Assembly: GCA_011524845.1 (NCBI GenBank)
Contig: WTJL01000213.1
Location: 19,778 to 49,042 of the forward strand
Origin: Flavobacteriales bacterium
Lineage (GTDB): Bacteria > Bacteroidota > Bacteroidia > Flavobacteriales_D > Sanyastnellaceae
Reading direction: 5' to 3'
Length of the DNA: 29,265 nucleotides
Numbering within the stretch: position 1 is the first letter of the stretch; each line of letters starts with the position of its first letter. This document shows, piece by piece, positions 16,290 to 25,500 of this stretch. The notes beneath the pieces are model-generated. The model had not been told where the DNA came from. It was given only the letters and a program-made list of their open reading frames with translations, and ran no database searches. The translations under genes were made by a program, and so were the position numbers.

Positions 16290-18488
16290 TTACTGCACGG
16301 CGAGCCGTGTGGTCGTGCAGATGCCGTTGGCCGACGTGACTTGGACATGGTACATGCCCACGGCCAGGCCGCCGAGTTCGAGTTGCGCCACAGCGCCTTG
16401 ACGCCAAACAGACACGTTCACTTCACGGCCGCTGGCATCGAGCAAGGTCACCGCATCCGACGTCGACAATCCTTGCACCCACGCCTGCTCACGGGCAGGG
16501 TTGGGCATCACCGTCCACGTGCGCAATCCGGCATCGCGCACGGCATCTCCGCCGCCATTGATGGCGTTGAGGATGCCCCGGAATTCTTGGTGGTACAGGT
16601 TGGCCACACGCGCGTCGTGAACGATCACAGTGTTCTCGTCGTTGACGTTTTCCGCACTGGACGACCAGTTGTGCGATCCGGTGATCACCATGGGGTCAGA
16701 GCTCACATCGCTGTGATCGATGATGCAGTACTTGTGGTGGCAGTCGCCGCTGATGTCGTGGGCGTATGCCTGCACACCGTTGCTGATCAAGTTGTCAAAT
16801 TCACTGCCGGTCGTGTTGACCTGTTCAATGACCCCCACAGGGCTCACGAAGAAACTCTGATTGAGCTCCACAATGGCGTCTCCGAGGTCGTCGCGCGTCA
16901 GGGTCAACAAGGCAAACTCGAAGTTGGCGTTGGCCGCCTCAATCTCTGCCTGAATCGCCGCAGTGGTGCCGTCTGTTGGAGAGAAGTACAACTCCACGGG
17001 GCTGCCTCCCACAAGGAAGTCCACAGGCGTGTTCCAAGTTTTGTCTGGACCAAACTTCGCGTTGGCTGGATCGGGCGTCATTCCTTCTGCCCCCCACATT
17101 TCTTCAAACTCGAGCTCGTACGCACGGGCCAAGCTTTGGTCTTCCAGAACAATGACGTTGTTCAGGTCGCTGACCAATTGACCGGTCGTCAGGTTGGTCG
17201 ACCCTGTCAAGACAAACGATGACTCCGCAAAGTCCGCATCGCCGATGATGAACTTGTTGTGCATTCCGCTGCCCTCCCCGTCGGTGCGAGGGTGGGTGAC
17301 CACAGAAGCGTCGAGGCTGCCGAGTCCGATGTTGGCGTTTTGGCCTTCGTAAATCCAGCGAACCTGAACCCCATTGGCCGCGGCGGCATTCACCGCGTCT
17401 TCCACGGTTTGGTCGTTCAAGTTGTACGCCGCCACATCCAACGTGTGCTGGGCGCTCATGATCCACGCCGCCACGGTGTCGTTCATGTCGGTTCCCAAAG
17501 ACAGAGCCAGCTCGTCGGTGGCCACGCTGTGGTCCACGGGACCGTTGAAGTAGACGTGAATGTCGCCTGAGCTTTCCGACACGGTGGCGTAAGCACGGAT
17601 GGCCGACGCGGCTTCCGATCCATCAGCCAAGGTGCACACCGCACGGGCGTAGTAAATGGTGCCAGGCTCAAGTCCAGTCAATTCAGCCACGTGGCTGGGC
17701 GTGTTGGTGCCCCCTGCCGTCGTTTGGCCCAAGTCTTCGGTCAAGCCGTATTCAATCACACCGTCGCATGCCAAATCCGTGGTCCACGACAACGTAAAGC
17801 TCGTGGTCGCCATGTCCGATTGGATCACAGGAGACGTGAAGCAAAGTGCCGACGCAGGGATCAAATCCACAGGGCCGCGGGGAAGCAATTGATAGCCGCC
17901 AAAACCGTCGAAGGAAAACTGCGAGACGATGCCGAGCATGTCAACTTCACACCCTGTCAACTCCTCTCCCACCAGGCTGTTGCTGGTGCGAACGTAAATG
18001 ACCCCCGACTCCCCTGAAGCGGTGAAATCGTAGGTGTTGTTCCCCGTAATGAAGGTGCCCGCCAAGGGGAAGGTCACGCCGTTGACGCGCACGAGTTGAC
18101 CTTCGAGGTCTTCGCCCATTTGGGCCGGAGTGATGTCGAGCGGGGTCGGCAGCGTGCCTTGCCCAAAGAACGAGACGTCCGTCAAGTTGGGCCCCACTTC
18201 GAGCAATCCGTTGTATTCGGTGATTTCACCCGTGACGCTCAAGCTGTCGCCAATTTGCGGCGTGGCCTCCCATGCCGACCAATCTTGGCCGGGGTACAAA
18301 GCGATGCCTGCGGTGGCGTCCTGGAGGTAACGCACCGAGCCGAGGTTGTCGTCGCTGGTGACCACGCCGGTGACGGTGACCGTTTGGCCAATGTTGTAAT
18401 TCTCGCGCATGTCGAGAATGTTCTCTTGCGCGACCACGGAGGCCGACACCATGGCAGCCGCGAAGGCCAATGTCAGTTTCAAGTTCAT
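16290..18488 (-). CDS. Phospholipase-D-superfamily protein with OB-like, FnIII and T9SS type A domains
   Basis: The 732-residue exported protein has a signal peptide (1-20, ending SVVA), an OB-fold-like region (22-210, with VTVTGVVTSDD and DSLSVTGEI), a fibronectin-III-like domain (216-305) and two PLD halves. The HKD motifs are complete: H410-N-K412-x4-D417 with GSTN at 429-432, and H584-H-K586-x4-D591 with GSHN at 604-607. It should cleave phosphodiesters, either nucleic acid or phospholipid. OB-like domains paired with PLD domains favour a nuclease, but this is inference. Residues about 655-732 are a T9SS type A sorting domain (MPNPAREQAWV ... GMYHVQV), so it should be exported to the surface or medium. 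The ATG overlaps the receptor gene stop as ATGA. Confidence 0.92.
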   Translation of the reverse strand: MNLKLTLAFAAAMVSASVVAQENILDMRENYNIGQTVTVTGVVTSDDNLGSVRYLQDATAGIALYPGQDWSAWEATPQIGDSLSVTGEITEYNGLLEVGPNLTDVSFFGQGTLPTPLDITPAQMGEDLEGQLVRVNGVTFPLAGTFITGNNTYDFTASGESGVIYVRTSNSLVGEELTGCEVDMLGIVSQFSFDGFGGYQLLPRGPVDLIPASALCFTSPVIQSDMATTSFTLSWTTDLACDGVIEYGLTEDLGQTTAGGTNTPSHVAELTGLEPGTIYYARAVCTLADGSEAASAIRAYATVSESSGDIHVYFNGPVDHSVATDELALSLGTDMNDTVAAWIMSAQHTLDVAAYNLNDQTVEDAVNAAAANGVQVRWIYEGQNANIGLGSLDASVVTHPRTDGEGSGMHNKFIIGDADFAESSFVLTGSTNLTTGQLVSDLNNVIVLEDQSLARAYELEFEEMWGAEGMTPDPANAKFGPDKTWNTPVDFLVGGSPVELYFSPTDGTTAAIQAEIEAANANFEFALLTLTRDDLGDAIVELNQSFFVSPVGVIEQVNTTGSEFDNLISNGVQAYAHDISGDCHHKYCIIDHSDVSSDPMVITGSHNWSSSAENVNDENTVIVHDARVANLYHQEFRGILNAINGGGDAVRDAGLRTWTVMPNPAREQAWVQGLSTSDAVTLLDASGREVNVSVWRQGAVAQLELGGLAVGMYHVQVTSANGICTTTRLAVQ

Positions 18489-21400
18489 TCTTTGGGGGTT
18501 CTGTTTTGAAGTCCTTTCAATTCAAGCACGGCGCTCAAACGCACCATTCGGGGTGGTCCAACGAACACCTCGGCACGCCCACTCCCACCTTCCAACCCGT
18601 AGCCATTGAAGGCGTACTGCGAGTTGTTGGTGGCGTCGGAGACGTACAGTGCATTCAAGGCGTTGGTCACACTCAAACGCACGCGCAATCGGGCGTTGTC
18701 TGACACGTCAAACGTGGTGCCCATGTTCATGTTCAACAGCGAATAGGCCGGGGTCACCCACACGTCCTTCGGCTCGCCTTCCGTGATGACGTCTCCAGGG
18801 GAGAACCGCGCATAGTGCTGCCAGAAGAAGGTGTTTCTCACGGAGAAGTAGGTGCCGCGCATGGGGGAATACCTCCACGCCAAAGAAATTTGGCGCTGGG
18901 CGGCATCGCCCACCTTCACCCCGTCCAAATTGACCAACGTGTCCGCGATCGCACCGTCGTCCACGCGGGTGATGAAAGCATTTGTGGTGCGGTTGATGAG
19001 GTCCACGCTTTCGTTGCTGGTCCAGCGCCAATTCCCCGCGGACACCACGCCTTGGATGTTCAGTTTGCTCGTGGGGTCGTACGAAAAGTCCCACTCAACG
19101 CCGGAGTGCACAGCGTCAGCATTGAGCAAGTTGTACCCCAGGTTTCGGTCCACATCGTCGATCACAGACGTGGCCACCTCGCCCCATTCGTCAGCACTCG
19201 CGTTGCTTTCCGCAAGGTCAATCATGGCTTCGCGACCCGCTACGGTGGACGTGTCTGCATACACCGAGAGGTTGGGGTCTTGCCACAAATTCGACACCCC
19301 ATAGAATCGGTTCACAGGTTTGTTTTCCCAAGCTGTCCGGTAGGCGTTGATGTTGGATGCAAAATTGCCTTTGGCGTACTTCACCCCTGCCTCCACAGCC
19401 TTGACGTATTGGTTTTCGTAGCCCTCAATGAGGTTGTTGTTGATGTCAAACACCGAGTTGAACAAGGGGGCGCGGTTCAAGTACCCCACATTGGTGTAGG
19501 CGTTCACCCATTCGCTGAAGTTGTAGTTTCCTCCAGCCTTGATGGTCGCGCTGTTGAGGCGCTGCCAATCGGTGGTGTAGGTGGTCAACCCTGGGTGATC
19601 TGCCGTCAGGAACGTCGTGTCCATCAGCCATTCCGTTTCACCCAACACGCGGTACTCATCGGTGGAGCGAACCTCGTACGTGGTGTCGTTGAGGGTCACC
19701 ACATGGGGTCGGAAATAGTCGATGGCCCGGTACCAGCTCTGGGCACCCGAGACGTTGATGAAGGCGGAGTAGTTGTACTTGTCGAGCTCAAACTGGAAAT
19801 AGGACCCTCCCCAAGCCACTTGGCCGTCGTCGTAGTAGTAGTACTTGTCTCCTGTTCGAAGCGGAGTGTCAAAATCGGAATTCTGGTCTCGGCGATCGTC
19901 CGGCGCATCGTAGTAATCTGCCCCAAACATGTCGCCAATGGTCCGGTAGTGGCTGCCCGTGTAGTGACGTGCGTCCACACCGGCACTGAAGTTCAGCTGG
20001 TCCGACAAGGCCGCGTTGAAATTGGACAAGGCCCCAAACCAACGGTGATCGTTGTGGGCGATGCGGATGAAATTGGATCCCTTGCGTTCGCCATTCTCGT
20101 CCACGTTCAGCCCATTGGGTCCAAATTCAAACAGCTGATGAGAATCCCACGTCTGCTGCAAATCAAGCGTGCCGTCCGCCATGCGTCCCCCGGGGGTGCT
20201 GGCAAGCGCCTCTCCTCCTCCACTTCCAAAACTCGCATACGCAGTGGTGGTCAGCGTGGCTTTGTCGGACAAACTCCACACGTCCCGCACCGTCACAATG
20301 GGCTTGAAATACTGGTTTTGACGGGGATTGTACCGACGCATTTCTCCGTAAGTCGTGTCGACCTGCCCCGTCTCCTCGTTGAAGTTGTAGAACACCTCCT
20401 GGTAGTTCACCAAGAACTCGTTGAAACCGCGGCCACGGTTGAGGATGGCCGTGGTGTCCTCTTGCAAATCCGCCACCAACGACTGGTATTCTTCGACGCT
20501 GGCCTCTCCTTCCTCGTCGATCAATTGTTGCGCAAGGTCCGTGTCGTACTCGTGCACTTGCATTTGGTAAGAACGCTGGCCGTGGCGCTGAGGAGCACCA
20601 AACGTTGTGAAGCTCAAGTTGTGGTTGCCCACGGTCTTTCTGCCCTTGAGGTAATAGGCATAGGCTTCCGACTCCAACCCTTCTGCAAATCCTTGGTTGG
20701 TCTTGTACGAGCCCACAAAATGAAGAAACCCTTTGTCTTGGTTGCCAAACACGCCACTGAGGCTGTTCCGGAAGTATCCGTACGAGCCCATCTCGGTTTG
20801 GTAGTTGATGGCGCCATTGGCCGATTCGTCTCCCCCAGTCAGGATGTTGATGGTGCCCCCCACCGATGGAATGGCGAGCTTGCTCGCGCCCAGGCCACGC
20901 TGAACCTGAGTCGTGCGCACCACCAGGTCCAAACCGGCCCAGTTGCTCCAGTACACCCATCCGTTTTCCATGTCGTTCATGGGGACACCGTCGACCATCA
21001 CCGCGAGGTTGGTTTGGTCGAAGCCCCGAATGGTCACGCGGGCATCTCCATCCCCTCCACCTTGCTGCGTGGCGTACACGCCAGGGGTGGTGTTCAGGAC
21101 CAGCGGCAAATCACGCCCCGCCAATTCCTCCTGAATTTGGGCGGGAAGGACGTTGGTGAACGCCACAGGGGTTTTGCGGGAAATCACCACATCCGCAGAG
21201 ACCACCGCCTCTTGCATGATGAGGGTTTCCATCCGGAACCGGACGCTTGCCTCTGCAGCATCGCAGGTCACCTGACGCGTTTGGCTGGCGTAGCCGATGT
21301 ACGACACCTCCAGCGTGGCAGTCCCTTTGGGCACGAGCAACGAAAACCGACCGTCGAGGTCTGTGGCGACCACGGCATTGCCAGACTTGACGTAGGCTCC

Positions 21401-21526
21401 GATCAAGGCATCGCCCGTCAGCGCATCCACCACAGATCCGTTGATGGGGCAGAGCTGGGCTTGGGCAACCGACATCGAGGCCCACAAGGCCAGGGTCAGG
21501 GCCACCCAGGGCTTCATGTTCGACAT
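18485..21526 (-). CDS. TonB-dependent outer-membrane receptor
   Basis: With the ATG at 21526 the protein has 1013 residues. A signal peptide (1-24, ending AQAQ) leads to a carboxypeptidase-regulatory-like domain (about 27-105: GSVVDALTGDALIGAYV, then DLDGRFSLLVP and VSYIGYASQTRQV), a plug (about 115-235: LPLVLNTTPGVYATQQGG, VTIRGFDQTNLAVMVDGVPM, GGTINILTGG) and a large beta-barrel. It should import a substrate across the outer membrane with TonB energy. No SusD-like lipoprotein is nearby, so it is not a classic polysaccharide-utilisation pair. It lies between a lamin-tail protein gene (11-nt gap) and a PLD-like gene (4-nt overlap); these may process or capture its substrate. Further in-frame sequence to 21730 overlaps the upstream gene and lacks a signal peptide. 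Confidence 0.95.
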   Translation of the reverse strand: MSNMKPWVALTLALWASMSVAQAQLCPINGSVVDALTGDALIGAYVKSGNAVVATDLDGRFSLLVPKGTATLEVSYIGYASQTRQVTCDAAEASVRFRMETLIMQEAVVSADVVISRKTPVAFTNVLPAQIQEELAGRDLPLVLNTTPGVYATQQGGGDGDARVTIRGFDQTNLAVMVDGVPMNDMENGWVYWSNWAGLDLVVRTTQVQRGLGASKLAIPSVGGTINILTGGDESANGAINYQTEMGSYGYFRNSLSGVFGNQDKGFLHFVGSYKTNQGFAEGLESEAYAYYLKGRKTVGNHNLSFTTFGAPQRHGQRSYQMQVHEYDTDLAQQLIDEEGEASVEEYQSLVADLQEDTTAILNRGRGFNEFLVNYQEVFYNFNEETGQVDTTYGEMRRYNPRQNQYFKPIVTVRDVWSLSDKATLTTTAYASFGSGGGEALASTPGGRMADGTLDLQQTWDSHQLFEFGPNGLNVDENGERKGSNFIRIAHNDHRWFGALSNFNAALSDQLNFSAGVDARHYTGSHYRTIGDMFGADYYDAPDDRRDQNSDFDTPLRTGDKYYYYDDGQVAWGGSYFQFELDKYNYSAFINVSGAQSWYRAIDYFRPHVVTLNDTTYEVRSTDEYRVLGETEWLMDTTFLTADHPGLTTYTTDWQRLNSATIKAGGNYNFSEWVNAYTNVGYLNRAPLFNSVFDINNNLIEGYENQYVKAVEAGVKYAKGNFASNINAYRTAWENKPVNRFYGVSNLWQDPNLSVYADTSTVAGREAMIDLAESNASADEWGEVATSVIDDVDRNLGYNLLNADAVHSGVEWDFSYDPTSKLNIQGVVSAGNWRWTSNESVDLINRTTNAFITRVDDGAIADTLVNLDGVKVGDAAQRQISLAWRYSPMRGTYFSVRNTFFWQHYARFSPGDVITEGEPKDVWVTPAYSLLNMNMGTTFDVSDNARLRVRLSVTNALNALYVSDATNNSQYAFNGYGLEGGSGRAEVFVGPPRMVRLSAVLELKGLQNRTPKE

Positions 21527-21537
21527 GGCTGAGGTGC

Positions 21538-22467
21538 TTATTTGCGGACCACGCGGTGCGTCGCGCGGGCGCCGTTCTGGAGCACGACTTCCATGAGGTA
21601 CATACCGGAGGGCACTTGGCCGAGGGCCACCTCTGCCACACGCTCGCCGTTCAATGGCTGAACCGCCACGCGCTGTCCGGCCAAGTTGTGCAACACCACT
21701 TCGCGGAGGGCGCCTTCGCTGCGCACCCAAACGGCCTCACCTGAAGCGGGGTTGGGGAACACCGAAATGTCCGCCGTCAACGCCTGCTCTCCCACGCCGG
21801 TCGTGCCGCAATCGCAGGTGTGGAAACCGAGGTTCTCAAACACGATGTCGAGGGTGTAGTTCAAGGAATCGTTGGACCACAAAATGCCGTCCCACTCGTC
21901 CACCACGAGGTAATCGTTGAGGGCGTCGGTGTCGCCACCGGTGACAGACGTCTTGCGGATCAACGTGTGGTTCTGGGTCATTTCAGCCCAACCAGTGGTG
22001 CCGGGATCCTCTCCAATCTTGCCGAAGATGTCGATCGGGGTGTTCGTCGAGATCTTGCGCAAAACCATGGCGTCGTTGCCGTTGAAGTACATGGCGTTGT
22101 TCTCCTCGTACACAGGGCACACCCAAAGGTCTGCCGCCTCGGCGAGTTCGTCCCACACAGGGGCTTCAAAATCCACACCGTCGGGGTCTTGCTTGTCGAG
22201 CACGACCACCACCACGCTGTTGGCGGCGAGGGTGCCTGAAAGCTCCACTTTTTGGTTGTCCTGGGCTGCGGTGGCGCCGTTGGAGTAGCGCTCCAAGCGG
22301 TAATCGCTCAAGTCCACAGCCGCGTTGGTGGGGTTGTAAATCTCAATCGCTTTGTTGTTGCTCCATCCTTCGATGTACTCCGACATGAAGAGTTCGTCGC
22401 ATTGGGCGAAGGCATTGAACGAGGTGAAGGCCAACGCCGTCATCAAGAAGGGGAAAAGAGATTTCAT
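21538..22467 (-). CDS. Lamin-tail-domain protein with T9SS type A sorting domain
   Basis: The 309-residue exported protein has a signal peptide (1-21, ending NAFA). Residues about 24-205 form a lamin-tail domain beginning ELFMSEYIEGWSNNKAIEIY, the form common in secreted nucleases and related surface proteins of Bacteroidota. No nuclease domain is visible, so it may be a binding or adhesion partner. Residues 232-309 are a T9SS type A domain (DISVFPNPASGEA ... VPSGMYLMEVV), so it should be exported to the surface. It is the first gene of a long minus-strand series, with a perfect -7 box at 22508-22515. The receptor gene follows 11 nt later. Confidence 0.9.
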   Translation of the reverse strand: MKSLFPFLMTALAFTSFNAFAQCDELFMSEYIEGWSNNKAIEIYNPTNAAVDLSDYRLERYSNGATAAQDNQKVELSGTLAANSVVVVVLDKQDPDGVDFEAPVWDELAEAADLWVCPVYEENNAMYFNGNDAMVLRKISTNTPIDIFGKIGEDPGTTGWAEMTQNHTLIRKTSVTGGDTDALNDYLVVDEWDGILWSNDSLNYTLDIVFENLGFHTCDCGTTGVGEQALTADISVFPNPASGEAVWVRSEGALREVVLHNLAGQRVAVQPLNGERVAEVALGQVPSGMYLMEVVLQNGARATHRVVRK

Positions 22468-22507
22468 GGGTCTTTGATTTACAGAGGGGTTCGTTGTGAT
22501 GTGTGCC

Positions 22508-22515
22508 CAAAATTA
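22508..22515 (-). promoter_or_regulatory. -7 box of the lamin-tail gene and the series behind it
   Basis: TAATTTTG on the minus strand matches TAnnTTTG exactly. The leader to the ATG at 22467 would be about 35 nt. No clear TTTG lies at -33; the nearest is GTCG at 19 nt. Confidence 0.5.
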
Positions 22516-22528
22516 CCTCTTCGTTTGC

Positions 22529-22536
22529 TACTTTCG
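22529..22536 (+). promoter_or_regulatory. Possible -7 box of the giant surface-protein gene
   Basis: TACTTTCG on the plus strand is 7 of 8 against TAnnTTTG and sits 24 nt before the ATG at 22561. No -33 element is visible. It lies just 13 nt from the divergent -7 box at 22508-22515. Confidence 0.3.
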
Positions 22537-22560
22537 ACGAGTTAACCAAAACGCAACGTC

Positions 22561-25500
22561 ATGGCGGTGTTTCCTTCGTCCAACGCTCATGGATTGGTCT
22601 GGTTCTGCTCCAAATGGACCGCCACCCTTGTCCTTCTGTTTTCTGCATCATTGGCTTGGGCCCAACCAGGGGGATTGGGTTGCCTCGTAGATGCTGGCAT
22701 CAGCCCGCAGGAAGTTTGCGTGGACGACCACATTTTCCTCGGAGGAAACCCCACGGTGCCTGAGGCATTGTCAGGCGAGGTGGCATCGATCATGTGGAGT
22801 GTGGTGACCCCCGGAGTCGAGGTAGAATTCAGCCCCAGCGCATTCGAAGCCAACCCACAAGTCTACATTGACCAAGTCACCACGTTTGAGGTGACCATGA
22901 CGCTCAACGACGGATCCACGTGCTCAAGTCAGGTGACGCTGATGCCCATTGAGCAACCCACCCTCGACCTGCCAACCTCCATCGTGCAGTGCGACGGTGT
23001 TCTTCAGGTCCAGTTTGTCAATGCCACACCGTCCAACTCTGTCTTCATCGATTATCAGGTCAATTGGGGAGACGGCACGGTGGAAACCTTGGATTGGGCC
23101 GAGGGATTTTCGCATGCCTACGACCAAGCTGGCTCCTACAGCGTCGGAGTCATCGCAGATTTGGGCTTGTGCAGCAACAGCGCGTCCGTGGAGGTGTTTG
23201 TCGGCTCCGCCCCTTCCTCGCCCAACCTCGTGATCGACCCGACGGTGTGCAGTTCCTCCAGCCTCGAGTTGGTGTGGCAGGGGCTTTCAGACTACCCTTT
23301 GGGCACGGCGTGGTTGCTAGAGGTCGAAGGCGCTCCTGCATTTTCCGGTCAAGTTCAACCTGGCACGTCCGACACGCTCACGTGGCAATTTGGATCTGTC
23401 ACCGATTGCGTGGACGCTTTGAGCAGCGTCTCTTTTTACGCAGAAGCACTCAACACGTGCTCCTCCCCCACAGAACCAAGTGTGGGCTCCGCCGAGGTTC
23501 AAGTTCAGCTTGAACCCACCGCCGATGTGAGCCTTGTGGGGGACTCTTGCGCGCAAGTGACCTTGCAGGTGGGCGAAGACACGTTTTGTCCCGATTTGTT
23601 GGAGCATCAGTGGAGCGTCACCCAAAACGGACAGCCTGCTGCCCTTTCTACCTTGAACGGAGGCCCCACCGAACCGTACTGGGTCTTTCTCGCCGATTCA
23701 GGTCACTACGAGGTGGTGCTTCAATCGGTGAACGATGCGTGTGGGTCTGCGTCCGACACTTCTGCTTTTTGCGTGGAGATGCCCACCCCCACCTCCTGGG
23801 ACAGTGGCGACCTCGTGGATGGCGCTGCGTTGCAGAGATGCATCGGCGACTCCATCTTCTTGGGAATCGACTCCCTCATTCCCGTGTGCACCGACAGCAT
23901 TGCGGTGTCTTGGTCCATCCTTCCTTTGGACGCTTCGAGCGACACGGACGTGGTGGGCATGACCACGGACAGCCAATTTGGCCGATGGTTCACGTTTGAC
24001 TCGTTGGGCCATTTCCTTATAGAACTTGGCGGGGCCGCTGGATGTGGAGATTTCACCCTCAGCGCCTCGGTCTTGGTGACGGAAGTCCCGGAGCTTCAAT
24101 TGTCCAGCTACGATTCGGGGCAGGAAGCCGACTCCGTGCTGTGCGTGGGAGAAACCGTCACCGTCACCGCATCCCTTGATGCGTACCAGTTGACCAATGG
24201 CGCCTACGGATTGGAATGGACGTTGTTGGACACGGCGGGTGTGCCATCCAACGCGGCAGACATTGTTCAGTTTGGCGACTCGTCGGTGATTGTCCAAGCC
24301 CTCACTGCCGGCGTGGTGAACGTGGCCTTGCAGGTCTCTGGCACTTGCGGGGTGGCCCACGACACGCTTTCGCTGACCATCGAAGGTCCCTATCCCAACA
24401 ACTACACCGTGTTGTCCGGGGTGGAATTGGATTTGCCCACGCCCTATCCTGTGTTCATGCAGTGCTTGGAGGACACCCTCGTTCTGCAATACAATGCCCC
24501 TTGGGCCGAGGAAGTCAACATCTCCGCCCTCGCTTTGGACGTGGTCGAGGTGGTGGACATTGACCCTCCCCATGTCGGCAATTTGATGTGGCTGTCCACA
24601 GGTGAAAACCTTGCTTTTGAGATTCAATACGTCTCCAATGCAGGGTGTGTGTATGAAGACACCCTCTCCTTCCGATCCTTGTTCCTTCCAGAAATTCATG
24701 TGTTCACACCCGACGTCGTGTGCGGAGGCGAGGACGCCCAATTCGATGCCGAGGTCATCCCTGGATCCACAGGAATCATGGCGGCCTACGACTGGATTCA
24801 GGTCAATGGCCCCAACACGGCTTCTGATCTCGGTGTGGTGGTCCAAACCACGGAAGACCCCGTGTTCTTCGCCCCACCGCCATGCAACGTGGGCCTTCAC
24901 ATGCACGCCCAAGTCACCGACAACTATGGCTGCGTGGGGGTCACCCCCAACCCCGCATCGGGATACGCCAGTTGTCCCGCTCCTCCTCAAGCATTGGGCA
25001 ATGGCACTTCAGGAAGCGTGGCCACGTGCACAGCGCAAGACTCCTTGGCGACCTTGGCCTTGTTGGGCATCCCTGAAGGTGGCGTTTGGACGGCGCCCGA
25101 AGGGGTCGTCTTGAACAACGACACGGCCACCGCAACCGCGTCGCAAGGCAATGCGTACATCAACCTCCAATACACCATCGTCAGCGACTTGGGGTGCCCC
25201 TCCTCGTCTGGACTGTGTTGGATCCAAGCGTCTCAAGATTCGACAGGGACATGCGACATTCCTGAAATCTGCGACGACCCCACCGCGTGCAATTACAATT
25301 TTCCGCCAGAGTGTGGCATCACAGGATGCATTTACCTGCCGGATTTGCCCGACGCCAACATCGTGGAAGACTCTCTGACGTTTTGCCAAAGCAGTGCGAG
25401 CCATGCGCTGAGTGCACTCGAACCCACCATGGGCACATGGTCTGGACAAGGTGTCTCCAACACGGATGGCTTGTGGGGCAGTGGCGCGTGGCTGAGCTTG

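Noticed and set aside
16234..16407. Longer phenylalanine hydroxylase reading to 16407
   Set aside because: The extra 58 residues lie mostly inside the PLD-like gene's sorting domain and are Arg/His-rich, unlike the hydroxylase family.
18815..21532. A 905-residue plus-strand open frame
   Set aside because: It is antisense to the TonB-dependent receptor, has no signal peptide or domain pattern, and shows the same Val/His-rich shadow composition.
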